Of a stretch of 64,000 nt of DNA, positions 1 to 8,240 are shown piece by piece (the stretch's first letter is position 1; each line of letters opens with the position of its first letter). The position numbers and the translations under genes were made by a program. A model generated the notes under the pieces. That model did no database searches. It was not told the DNA's origin and was given only the letters and a program-made list of their open reading frames with translations. Source of the stretch: Ruminobacter sp. (lineage in GTDB: Bacteria > Pseudomonadota > Gammaproteobacteria > Enterobacterales > Succinivibrionaceae); contig JAGAYS010000037.1 of the NCBI GenBank assembly GCA_017940385.1, forward strand, positions 1-64,000, in the 5' to 3' direction.

Positions 1-25
1 GCATCAACAACCATAATTGTACCTA

Positions 26-53
26 TATAGTTACACGTTAGTATGTAACTATA
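26..53. promoter_or_regulatory. Perfect 10-bp inverted repeat, candidate operator
   Basis: The arms TATAGTTACA (26-35) and TGTAACTATA (44-53) are exact reverse complements around an 8-bp spacer. There is no U-tract, so a protein-binding dyad is more likely than a terminator. The core TGTAACTA recurs as ATGTAACTAG near position 115-124. The regulated gene may lie off the left edge. Purely sequence-based. Confidence 0.35.
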
Positions 54-69
54 ATAACATAAAAAATAA

Positions 70-97
70 AGGAAGTCTCTTATTTTTTGGACTTCCT
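70..97. terminator. Hairpin terminator, probably bidirectional
   Basis: The arms AGGAAGTC (70-77) and GACTTCCT (90-97) pair perfectly around a 12-nt loop. An A-rich run lies on the left and a T-rich run some distance to the right. It probably ends a gene outside the window. The rest of 1-479 is AT-rich upstream DNA of the amylase with no ORF. Confidence 0.5.
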
Positions 98-207
98 AAT
101 AAATTATTTTTGATAATGTAACTAGATATTCAAAGAATGGGGAGTTAAAATTTTCTCAAAATTTTTTCGAATTTTATTTTTGCCTTTGTCGCTTTTTTCA
201 ACACCGC

Positions 208-330
208 TGAAAACGTTATCCTGCAACATTTTTCGTGATTCAACTGTTAATTTTTATATTTGCTTTTGTAAAACCTCTGTAAAAACAAAATTTTAAAATG
301 TGATCACCCTAAAATTTCTGAAAACGTTTT
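208..330 (+). promoter_or_regulatory. Two TGAAAACGTT repeats upstream of the amylase (possible LacI-family operators)
   Basis: TGAAAACGTT occurs at 208-217 and again at 319-328; the second copy sits on the 10-bp palindrome AAAACGTTTT (321-330). LacI/GalR-family operators centre on a CG step flanked by A and T tracts, and such regulators often control maltose and starch genes. That this is a sugar-responsive control region for the amylase is inference; no regulator gene is in the window. Confidence 0.35.
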
Positions 331-479
331 ATGTTATCATTCTCAATACAATAATTATAAAAAAACATTAAATGTTTTTAACATAAAAACTGGTTAAATC
401 AGATTTGTTAACAAATGTTAACAGGGACTAACATCCCAAATGCATGTGAAATCACTTATTCATAAAGGAAAATAGGATA

Positions 480-2987
480 ATGAACTTTAAAAATTCCAAT
501 AAGCTCAAGATGCTGACCCTGGCAATTTCGTCTCTCATGACCGCAGCCATTTCCAACTCTGCAAATGCAGCCAACTATGAACAGGAAATGGTAATCGTTC
601 ACCCATTCCAGTGGACCTACGATAACATTGCCAGGGAATGTACCGAATACCTCGGACCAGCAGGTTTTGACGGTGTGCAGATTTCCTCACCGGCAGAACA
701 CGTTAACCGCAGAGACGTATGGTGGGCAGTATATCAGCCAATTAACTTCAAAAATTTCACCACCATGTCAGGTAACGAAAAGCAGCTTAAGAACATGATT
801 AAGGCTTGTAACAATGCCGGCGTAAAGGTTTTTGTTGACGCTGTACTTAACCAGAGAGGCAGCGGTTCAGGTACCGGTTTCGGCGGCAGCTACTATTCCG
901 ATTCAAACTACCCTGACGGATTTACTTATGAAGATTTCCATACCGGTTGTGCGATCAACACATATACCGATGCAATTCAGGTAAGATACTGCGCCTTAAG
1001 CGGCATGCCTGATACTGCCACTGACAGAGATTCAACTCAGAACAAGATCGCAGATTATCTCGCAAGCCTCATGAACATGGGTGTTTACGGCTTCCGTATC
1101 GATGCTGCAAAGCATATGGGATATGGTGACATTGACAGAATTCTCTCAAAGACATCAGACCGCACAGGCAGAAGACCTCCTGCATATCTTGAAGTTATCG
1201 GCGCATACGGTGAAGCTGCCGACATTCAGCCTGATAAGTATGCCTACATCAACAATGCGGCAGTTACAGATTTCGGTTACGTAAATCAGATCAAGGATGC
1301 CTTTAACGGTCAGTACTGGAAGGCCTTTGACCTTGGAACCTACTTTGACCAGAACAACGCCGAAGTGTTCGTAAACAATCATGATAACGAATGGGGTCGC
1401 TGCTCAGCAGGCACCTGTTCAATGCTTACCCAGAACAATGCGAACTACAATCTGGCTCAGTCATGGCTGGCTGTATGGCCTGTAGGTAAGGTTCGTCAGA
1501 TCTACTCCGGCTATTCATTCCCAATCAAATATTACGAACCGTCACGCGTAAGTGACGCAACCCATGACCAGGGCGGTCCTCTTGACGCAAACCGTTGTGA
1601 AGGCGGCTGGCTGTGTCAGCATCGTGTACCGTTCGTGCTGAACTCTCCAAGATTTGCAAGAGCAACCAGAGGTCAGAAGGTAACCTCCAAGGGATATGAT
1701 GACGGCATTCTGTGGTTCAACAGAGGAGCCAAGGGCTTCTATGCCATGAACACCACTGACAGATCCGTAACCCATACCTTTAAGGTTGAAGTACCTGACA
1801 ATACCTACTGTGATATTCTCGGTACATCAGATCCTCTCAAAAAGCCTTGCGGTGAAGACGTAATGGTATCCGGAAGCATGGTAACAATCACCATCCCTGC
1901 CAAGAGTGCCAAGGCAATCTGTACCGATGACGAATGGTGTGGCCACCATGAAGACATCTGTGTAACCAACCCAACAAGTGCCGAATGTCTCTGCAAAGAT
2001 GAAGGAAAGAACTCAGACGGCGTATGTCAGAACTACTGTTCAACAAATCCTGGTGACGACAGATGCTTCTGCATCCAGAATCCTGATGATGACTCATGCC
2101 AGACTCTTGCAACCAGACAGAATCTCTGCTACGCAGGCACCTCAAGCTCATGGAACTTTGTCCCTATGACCTACAGCGGCAAGACCGGTACCTGGACTGT
2201 TGACATAACCCTCGACGGTTCTGCAAACCAGAGATTTAAGGTTGCTGAAAAGTGCTCATGGAACGGTACCGTATACGGTTCATCAGGAATTGAAGGCAAG
2301 CTTGCAGTCAACAACTCAACTTCAGGTGACGTATATACTTCTTTAAGTGGCAGCTATGTACTGAACGTCAAGGACTCAGACATGACCTACACCCTCACCA
2401 AGAAGTCTGTTGAAAACCGTGCTCCGGTTGCAGCATTCAGCTACTCAACCGACGGTCTTTCCGTAAATATGAGCAACGCTTCAACTGATGCCGACAATGA
2501 TGCCATGACTTATGAATGGAAATTTGGTAACGGTCAGACTTCAACTGCAAAGAATCCTGTTGTAACCTATTCAAAGGCAGGTACCTACACCGTTGCCCTC
2601 ACCACAACCGATGCAAAGGGTAAGAAGAGTGCAACCGTAAGCAAGAGTGTAACAGTAAAGAATCCTGAAAACTCTTATACTCAGACCAAGGGTAACCTCT
2701 GCTATGCCGGTACCAGCAATGAATGGACCTTCAGCAAGATGACCTTCAACAAGTCAACCGGTTACTGGACTATCAACGTAAGCCTCGACGGCAGCTCTTC
2801 ACAGAGATTCAAGATTGTTGACGGCTGTTCATGGAACACCGGCAAAATCTACGGTTCATCAGGCACCAATGGTAAGCTGAAGATCAACACTTCAACCTCA
2901 GGTGATGAATACACCAGTCTCAGAGGCAGCTATGTCCTGATGGTTAAGGATTCAGACATGACCTACAGCTTCACCAAGGCTAACTGA
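480..2987 (+). CDS. Secreted multidomain alpha-amylase (GH13, animal-type)
   Basis: Endo-hydrolysis of alpha-1,4-glucan (starch) outside the cytoplasm. A signal peptide (about residues 1-30, ending SANA) precedes a GH13 catalytic domain resembling animal and Pseudoalteromonas alpha-amylases (GVQISSP, WWAVYQPINF). The catalytic triad reads as D208 (GFRIDAAKHM), E238 (AYLEVIG) and D302 (NNHDNEWG). Arg206, the Asn of FVNNHD and an Arg in VRQIYSGY match the chloride-binding residues of that group, so chloride activation is likely. Conserved region I reads DAVLNQ: the usual His is Gln125. A Cys-rich linker follows (about 485-545), then a beta-sandwich-like module (about 548-640), a PKD domain (about 643-735) and a second copy of the module (about 739-835), probably starch-binding. 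AAGGA precedes the ATG. A monocistronic unit closed by strong terminators. Confidence 0.92.
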   Translation: MNFKNSNKLKMLTLAISSLMTAAISNSANAANYEQEMVIVHPFQWTYDNIARECTEYLGPAGFDGVQISSPAEHVNRRDVWWAVYQPINFKNFTTMSGNEKQLKNMIKACNNAGVKVFVDAVLNQRGSGSGTGFGGSYYSDSNYPDGFTYEDFHTGCAINTYTDAIQVRYCALSGMPDTATDRDSTQNKIADYLASLMNMGVYGFRIDAAKHMGYGDIDRILSKTSDRTGRRPPAYLEVIGAYGEAADIQPDKYAYINNAAVTDFGYVNQIKDAFNGQYWKAFDLGTYFDQNNAEVFVNNHDNEWGRCSAGTCSMLTQNNANYNLAQSWLAVWPVGKVRQIYSGYSFPIKYYEPSRVSDATHDQGGPLDANRCEGGWLCQHRVPFVLNSPRFARATRGQKVTSKGYDDGILWFNRGAKGFYAMNTTDRSVTHTFKVEVPDNTYCDILGTSDPLKKPCGEDVMVSGSMVTITIPAKSAKAICTDDEWCGHHEDICVTNPTSAECLCKDEGKNSDGVCQNYCSTNPGDDRCFCIQNPDDDSCQTLATRQNLCYAGTSSSWNFVPMTYSGKTGTWTVDITLDGSANQRFKVAEKCSWNGTVYGSSGIEGKLAVNNSTSGDVYTSLSGSYVLNVKDSDMTYTLTKKSVENRAPVAAFSYSTDGLSVNMSNASTDADNDAMTYEWKFGNGQTSTAKNPVVTYSKAGTYTVALTTTDAKGKKSATVSKSVTVKNPENSYTQTKGNLCYAGTSNEWTFSKMTFNKSTGYWTINVSLDGSSSQRFKIVDGCSWNTGKIYGSSGTNGKLKINTSTSGDEYTSLRGSYVLMVKDSDMTYSFTKAN
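2121..2985 (+). repeat. Imperfect tandem duplication of a C-terminal module inside the amylase
   Basis: Nucleotides about 2121-2406 and 2694-2985 encode two similar modules. Each starts NLCYAGTS, contains a CSWN motif and KIYGSSG or TVYGSSG, then GKL and TSTSGD or NSTSGD, and ends GSYVL-VKDSDMTY. They flank the PKD domain. The shared layout points to internal duplication; carbohydrate binding is inferred from position. Confidence 0.8.
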
Positions 2988-3008
2988 TAGGTAACTGAAA
3001 CGGATAAC

Positions 3009-3096
3009 AGGGATTCCCAATCTCTCCAAAATCGTGAGAATCCCTTATAAATCCCTCTGAAAACAGTGGCCGTACCATTTCATAAATGGTACGGCC
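3009..3096 (+). terminator. Two consecutive hairpins after the amylase gene
   Basis: The first hairpin pairs AGGGATTC (3009-3016) with GAATCCCT (3038-3045). The second is a strong 13-bp stem, GGCCGTACCATTT (3068-3080) with AAATGGTACGGCC (3084-3096), with a 3-nt loop, followed by a T-rich tract. Both lie downstream of the amylase stop. The rest of the 390-bp gap up to 3378 holds a TATAAT-like -10 element at 3317-3322 for the next gene. Confidence 0.8.
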
Positions 3097-3378
3097 CTGA
3101 TTTATTATTTATAATCAGATTCTATGATTCCGGCACTGAAATCATGAGAACCTCACTGTCCTATTACTTCCTGTGTAAATTAACAGTTATTTAGAAAAAA
3201 CAAATTCTGACAGGCTAACATTGCGAGTTCCCTACTCTGACTTTTACACTGAATCACAGACTTTCATTTGCACCATTCCAATGCAAACATGCATTTTTTA
3301 CACAACCTTATCGTGTTATAATTTTTACATCGTCATGTTGTTATTTTGTTAATTTAAACTTTTGGGAGTTCTTAGAAC

Positions 3379-4365
3379 ATGTATTTTGAAGAAACGGAAA
3401 TCTTACAGAAAACACTCAACAAAGCTAAAGCAATGGATAAAGAATTCAGCCCGCTCCCGAGGAAAATGCATTTTACAGACATTATGATAAAGCTTCTGGC
3501 ATTAACTGCCCCGCTGATTGTAACCATTCCTCTTTTAGGCTCCGTCATCCTTGTATCTCTGTTCGGTTTGTCAGACAGCATTTCAAAGCTTTTCACCGAA
3601 ATAGACGGTAATATATACGTGAAAAATGCAAAGAGTATGCGCAGAAATGTAATTATCGTTTTCTTTTTTATGACTCTCGCCACGGTTCTGTTCATAATAA
3701 TGGTCGTAAAAAATACCAAAAATTTTGAAACCATGTTCGCATCTCCTTTCGGAGGTCTTGTTATTCTGATTTCCGGTATTTTTACAATATGCGGAATATT
3801 TACGGTCGGACAGTTTTACAGGCTTAAATCTGATGCTGAACCGCTTATAGACTCTCTGTCTGAAAACATTGATGAAATCCTGGCGATTGAGCAGTTTGAA
3901 AAAGACAATGAATCCATAATTTCAAAATACGAACAGGCACAGGAAAAATTAAAGGAATATACTGACGCCCATAAAGACGTTTTTAAGGATTACTTTAAAA
4001 TCAGTGCCCGCCTGTTATCACGTATGGATGATATCGGCAGCAGTGAATGGACGGCTGAAAAACAAAGATGCGAGGAAAAGGAAAAGCTGTACAGAGCCAA
4101 ATATCCGCAGGAGTTCGCCGAATATGATGAAATACAGAAAAAATTTGATGAATTCTCCCAAAAAGAAAAACATATCATAAGCGAGCATCACATGAAAATT
4201 GGGACATTACGTTCCCTAAGTAATCTGAAGGAACGCTATAATTTTCTCAACGAGCCTCTTATAGGAGATTATAGTTTTGGATTCACTCCGGGCTTTGCGG
4301 TACTGATTGTAGCGATATATGACGTTCCTGCAATGATTTTTGTTCTTAACAAAATTTTCGGCTGA
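3379..4365 (+). CDS. Unrecognised membrane protein with a coiled-coil-like middle
   Basis: I do not recognise this 328-residue protein. Hydrophobic segments are visible at about residues 36-63, 90-110 and 123-146, and again near the C-terminus (about 305-325). Between them, about residues 150-295 form a charged, Glu/Lys-rich stretch that looks helical or coiled-coil. That makes a membrane protein with one large soluble loop. GGGAG lies about 10 nt before the ATG, and a TATAAT at 3317-3322 could be its -10 box. It stands alone between the amylase and the convergent rarA operon, so context gives no function. Confidence 0.7.
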   Translation: MYFEETEILQKTLNKAKAMDKEFSPLPRKMHFTDIMIKLLALTAPLIVTIPLLGSVILVSLFGLSDSISKLFTEIDGNIYVKNAKSMRRNVIIVFFFMTLATVLFIIMVVKNTKNFETMFASPFGGLVILISGIFTICGIFTVGQFYRLKSDAEPLIDSLSENIDEILAIEQFEKDNESIISKYEQAQEKLKEYTDAHKDVFKDYFKISARLLSRMDDIGSSEWTAEKQRCEEKEKLYRAKYPQEFAEYDEIQKKFDEFSQKEKHIISEHHMKIGTLRSLSNLKERYNFLNEPLIGDYSFGFTPGFAVLIVAIYDVPAMIFVLNKIFG

Positions 4366-4541
4366 TTCTTTTACGCTAAGAAACTCTGATAGTACAGGCT
4401 GAAAGTATACAGAGATACGGAGCCGGTTAACAGTAGCAGAACGAAACTGAATCCGGCTCTGACCAGCTTAGGAACACAAATCCGATTTCTGAGAGTCAGG
4501 GCTGGATCGTACCGGTTAATTTCGGTTAGAGATGCAGCTCA

Positions 4542-5936
4542 TTATTTCTTCTGAGCAAAATCTTCAGGATAACGCTGATTATCTGATGCCATGTCCCTGT
4601 CCTTCAGATACTGCATCTTTTTCTGAATGAACTGCTCATACCCGCGATCGTTTGGAACATACCATTCCATATGTCTTATCTCCGGCGGCAGGAAACATTC
4701 ACCGGCAGCGTAAGCTCCGGGCTCATCATGAGCATAACGATAGCCCTCATGATACCCCAGTGATTTCATAAGTGCCGTAGGAGCATTACGCAGATATATC
4801 GGCACATCGTAATCAGGATTTTCCTTAACAAAACTTAATACGCTGTTCCATGCGGTATACAAAGCATTGCTCTTAGGTGCCACGGCACAGTAAACAGCAG
4901 CCTCGGCTATAGCCCTTTCTCCCTCGGCCCTGCCGACTCTTTCATAACAGTCCCAGGCCGCAAGTACTATTCCCATGGCGTTGGGATCGGCGCTGCCGAT
5001 GTCTTCCGAAGCAATTGCCACCAGCCTTCTTGCCACATAAAGCGGATCCCCGCCACCGGCAACAATTCTTGCATACCAATAGAGGGCGGCCTGAGGACTT
5101 GATCCTCTGACCGATTTGTGAAAGGCGCTTATAAGATCAAAGTAATCATCACCCTTTTTGTCATAGCGGGCTATCTTCGAACTACCGATTGACCCGAGAA
5201 GTCTTAAGGTTATGACTTTCCTTCCCTCAGCATCGGGAACGGCCGAACCTGTGGCTATCTCAAGAATGTTAAGGGCCCTTCTGGCGTCCCCTCCAGACAG
5301 ATCGGCCATGGCACTGAGAGCCCCTTTTTCAAAAACGACATTTTCATTTTTAAGCCCTGAAGGACTTAAAACGGCTCTCATGATGATTTTTTCAATATCC
5401 GCCCGGTTCAGTGACCTGAGAACATAAACCCTGGCTCTGGAAAGAATGGCACTGTTAAGTTCGAATGAGGGATTCTCGGTGGTTGCACCGATAAATATGA
5501 TGGTTCCGTTCTCTATGTATGGAAGAAAAGCGTCCTGTTGGGACTTATTGAACCTGTGCACCTCATCCACAAACAGAATGGTTCTGTATCCGGACGCAAG
5601 ATTACGTTCCGCCCTTTCAATGGCAGCCCTTATTTCCTTTACTCCGGAAGTTACGGCACTCAGACGTTCAACCCTGGCATTCACGGCTCCGGCAAAAATC
5701 TCAGCCAGTGTGGTTTTTCCGACACCGGGAGGCCCCCAAAGGATCATAGATGAACATCTGCCATTCTCAAGATCACGACGCAGAATACTGTCAGGACCGA
5801 GAATCTCCTCCTGTCCGATGAAATCGTCAATGGTCTTCGGACGCATTCTGGCTGCAAGAGGTTCATGCTCCTCCCTGAACTGCTGTCCTTTTCTGGCTGC
5901 AGCCTCTTCAAAAAGATCACTTTGACCGCTGATCAT
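4542..5936 (-). CDS. rarA: Replication-associated recombination protein A (AAA+ ATPase)
   Basis: Cytoplasmic clamp-loader-like AAA+ ATPase of the RarA/MgsA/WRNIP1 family, which acts at stalled replication forks. The Walker A motif GPPGVGKTT is at about residues 68-76 and Walker [11 protein letters not shown] at about 117-126. SRARVY and GGDARRALN match family sensor regions. The length, 464 residues, is close to the E. coli protein (447). The start overlaps the end of lolA by 20 bp, so translation is probably coupled. lolA-rarA adjacency is typical of Gammaproteobacteria; serS, often next, is absent here. The downstream stretch 4366-4541 has only a weak dyad (GAGCCGG 4420-4426, CCGGCTC 4453-4459). 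Confidence 0.96.
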   Translation of the reverse strand: MISGQSDLFEEAAARKGQQFREEHEPLAARMRPKTIDDFIGQEEILGPDSILRRDLENGRCSSMILWGPPGVGKTTLAEIFAGAVNARVERLSAVTSGVKEIRAAIERAERNLASGYRTILFVDEVHRFNKSQQDAFLPYIENGTIIFIGATTENPSFELNSAILSRARVYVLRSLNRADIEKIIMRAVLSPSGLKNENVVFEKGALSAMADLSGGDARRALNILEIATGSAVPDAEGRKVITLRLLGSIGSSKIARYDKKGDDYFDLISAFHKSVRGSSPQAALYWYARIVAGGGDPLYVARRLVAIASEDIGSADPNAMGIVLAAWDCYERVGRAEGERAIAEAAVYCAVAPKSNALYTAWNSVLSFVKENPDYDVPIYLRNAPTALMKSLGYHEGYRYAHDEPGAYAAGECFLPPEIRHMEWYVPNDRGYEQFIQKKMQYLKDRDMASDNQRYPEDFAQKK

Positions 5937-6540
5937 CTACAGTAACCCCTTCGGGAATGACATACTTAAAATCTGAAGGAGTAAGCGATGAATCCTTCAT
6001 TGGCGTAAAACTGTAAACACTGTACTTGCCATCCTTTTCCTCAAAGCGAAGTTCACTGAGTCTGTTATCTTCACTGAACTTTACTGTCATTGACTGAACG
6101 TTGCCGTTCTGACTCTTCGGCATGACAGAGAAGGTATCATGTGCACTGCGGGTAACGGTATAACCGTTCCACAGTTTGCTGTCATCTGAAATGATGAGCA
6201 TGAGAGGAGAATTGACCACCTGCTGCTCAAAACCGTAAATGGTTACCTGCTCGAGCATTTCATCATAGCTGTAAACATCATGACCGTCAGCAACAATTGT
6301 GGCACTGTCAGGCTCAACGGTATCCATTCTGAAGTAGTTCGGTCTTAACAGAAACAGCTGACCGCTCTGTTCCTGCAGAACCCTGTTATCTGATGAATAT
6401 ACGGTCTGGGCGTAATCAGCGCTGAATGATTTCTGTTCGAAAATCATTTTGTGTAGGAGAGTATCATCCCCTGCAGCCGCATCAGATGCAGCCCCGATAA
6501 GCAGAACCGTTCCCAATAAAATATTCAAGTGTCTATTCAT
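5917..6540 (-). CDS. lolA: Outer-membrane lipoprotein carrier protein LolA
   Basis: Periplasmic chaperone that carries lipoproteins released by LolCDE to LolB in the outer membrane. An N-terminal signal peptide ([18 protein letters not shown]) precedes a mature domain with the family pattern: FSADYAQTV, then [16 protein letters not shown], and a C-terminal FTPM and [10 protein letters not shown]. The ORF extends to a TTG at 6549, but the ATG at 6540 fits better, with GGGA upstream and a normal signal-peptide N-terminus. It overlaps rarA. In relatives lolA directly follows ftsK; here an extra ORF lies between them. Confidence 0.93.
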   Translation of the reverse strand: MNRHLNILLGTVLLIGAASDAAAGDDTLLHKMIFEQKSFSADYAQTVYSSDNRVLQEQSGQLFLLRPNYFRMDTVEPDSATIVADGHDVYSYDEMLEQVTIYGFEQQVVNSPLMLIISDDSKLWNGYTVTRSAHDTFSVMPKSQNGNVQSMTVKFSEDNRLSELRFEEKDGKYSVYSFTPMKDSSLTPSDFKYVIPEGVTVDDQRSK

Positions 6541-7021
6541 TTCCGTCAATCCCGACTGTATGGTGTAATCATCGTATAAATTTTACCGTCAGCAGCGGTT
6601 ATTTTAACACAGAGTCCGTAAAACTCCTTAAGTCTGACGGTTTCAATGAAAATAATGCCTTACGCATTATCATTACGCCGTATTGTGGCTACGGTACATT
6701 AGTGATTAAGTTTCTGGTAATTATAAGTCCATAATGCATATTTTAGAAATATCTTATCCTTACGGATCGTAAACAAAAAAATAACGGTTCCGTCATACTA
6801 TGTGTTTCGACAGAGCCGTCATCGGATTTGTTCCCGCAATGTTCTGCTTAACGTCTGTTTTGGAGAACGCAAGTACACACATTTTCATGAAAAAACGTCG
6901 TAAAAGATTACAGATCCCCGCCAAATACATAACTCATGTAGGCATCATTCACACTGAGTTCAGATGTACCGGAAAGACCTGTATATTCATTTCCTGATGT
7001 GGAAGTATTTACGGAGCAGGA
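6541..7021. other. Intergenic region upstream of lolA
   Basis: About 480 bp with no convincing gene. A 65-codon + strand ORF (6800-6997) has no family features or good ribosome-binding site. No strong terminator hairpin was found between the unknown gene at 7022 and lolA, so read-through into lolA is possible, but I could not place a clear promoter. Confidence 0.4.
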
Positions 7022-7771
7022 TCAGCATTTACTGCCTTCGCCATCGAAGGAAACAACCATGAACCCGTTTTGCTTACACCAGTTATTAAGATGCTTAAGG
7101 CAGTTAAAATCATCAGCTGAAGGAGGTGAATACTCATCAGGAGGACAGAACACCTCAAATGAGCTGTCCAGAAATTCGTTAAGCTCATCCTCGGCTTTCA
7201 TCAGAAAGTCATCAAACATACCATCCAGATAATCACTGATTTCATCTTCAATCACGGTGGTCAGTTCATCACAGCTCATAGGAGGTGTTATATTCAGATA
7301 TGAGGATAAATTATTCAGGATGAGCCTGTGATCTTTCGGTCTTATTGTAAAGCGGGCATCGTAATTACATTCGATGGGGGTATTGTTTCCGTACCAGTAG
7401 CCTGAACCGAACCATTCCAGATCCATGTCTTCTGAAAGAAACTCCTCAATCTCGGACGGTTCTCCGCTCCATTTTCTTCTGTTTTCCTCAGAATAGAGGG
7501 ATGCCAGTACACAGGCCACATATTTGGATATTCTTTCTGTAAGACCGCATTCTTTACTTATGGTTTCGCTAAATGCGGTAACGTCATCAGCAATATCCTC
7601 GTCGTTGTAGAGGATTTCGTTCAGGAGGACAAGCAGTATTCCGCCGGCAATGTTTTTAGGGCAGACCTTGGCGTCAGTGAGTTCAAGGTAAACCTCATAA
7701 GGCTCGTCGTGCAGGTAATCCACGCCTTCTCTTTCTACTATTTCTTCCAGCTTCCTAATCGTCTGATTCAT
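7022..7771 (-). CDS. Unrecognised acidic protein between ftsK and lolA
   Basis: A 249-residue, strongly acidic protein with no signal peptide or membrane segment, probably cytoplasmic. I recognise no family. Visible features are a Leu-rich stretch (GGILLVLLNEILYNDEDIAD), an aromatic patch (EWFGSGYWYGNN) and an acidic, helical C-terminal third (DDFLMKAEDELNEFLDSS). AAGGAG lies about 12 nt upstream of the ATG, which supports real translation. It sits inside the otherwise conserved ftsK-lolA-rarA block on the same strand, so it is an insertion relative to that order. Function unknown. Confidence 0.7.
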   Translation of the reverse strand: MNQTIRKLEEIVEREGVDYLHDEPYEVYLELTDAKVCPKNIAGGILLVLLNEILYNDEDIADDVTAFSETISKECGLTERISKYVACVLASLYSEENRRKWSGEPSEIEEFLSEDMDLEWFGSGYWYGNNTPIECNYDARFTIRPKDHRLILNNLSSYLNITPPMSCDELTTVIEDEISDYLDGMFDDFLMKAEDELNEFLDSSFEVFCPPDEYSPPSADDFNCLKHLNNWCKQNGFMVVSFDGEGSKC

Positions 7772-8240
7772 GTCTTACCGGTTCTCCTTTTATTGTCCTT
7801 GGTCCGGACAGTTTTACAGTACTGATGTTTACGAAAAATAATCAGTATACTTTTGCATCGATGTTCTTCCGCTGTAATTTAAGAAACTGCAAACAGAAGA
7901 AGGCATGTACATATAATAAAACATGATTACCGATCTAAATGCAATCATGTTCTAAGTTTTAAATTAATTTACAGGTTCCTCACGTTGGCGGTAAGTTATG
8001 TATTTGCATGGCAGAGCCTGGGTGGATTAGCAATGTGAAATTGTGCCGTTTTATCTGGCTGAAGAGTGTTTCTTAACACTTAATAAATACCTGTTGTCGA
8101 TTGGTCTCCCGACGATTCAGTAAATAACCAAAGTTTTTATGAACAAAAAAAGAAGCATGATTTTCAGTCTTAAAGAACATTGACTGAATAATCATGCTTT
8201 CCTGAGACCGTTACCGCATCGGACGGTAATTTTTCAGATT
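7772..8240. other. Intergenic region between ftsK and the acidic ORF
   Basis: About 470 bp. It holds the ftsK terminator at its right end (8153-8199), and the rest would contain the promoter of the downstream gene. No ORF of note. The segment around 7975-8080 is less AT-rich than its surroundings but matches no RNA family I know. Confidence 0.4.
8153..8199 (-). terminator. ftsK terminator
   Basis: A long stem pairs AAGCATGATT plus TCAGTC (8153-8169) with GACTGA plus AATCATGCTT (8182-8199), with a small bulge. On the minus strand it is followed by a U-tract (the A-run at 8145-8151 on +). It lies about 40 bp past the ftsK stop. Confidence 0.85.

Noticed and set aside
6800..6997. A 65-codon + strand ORF upstream of lolA
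   Set aside because: No ribosome-binding site, no hydrophobic or helical pattern, opposite to the operon direction.
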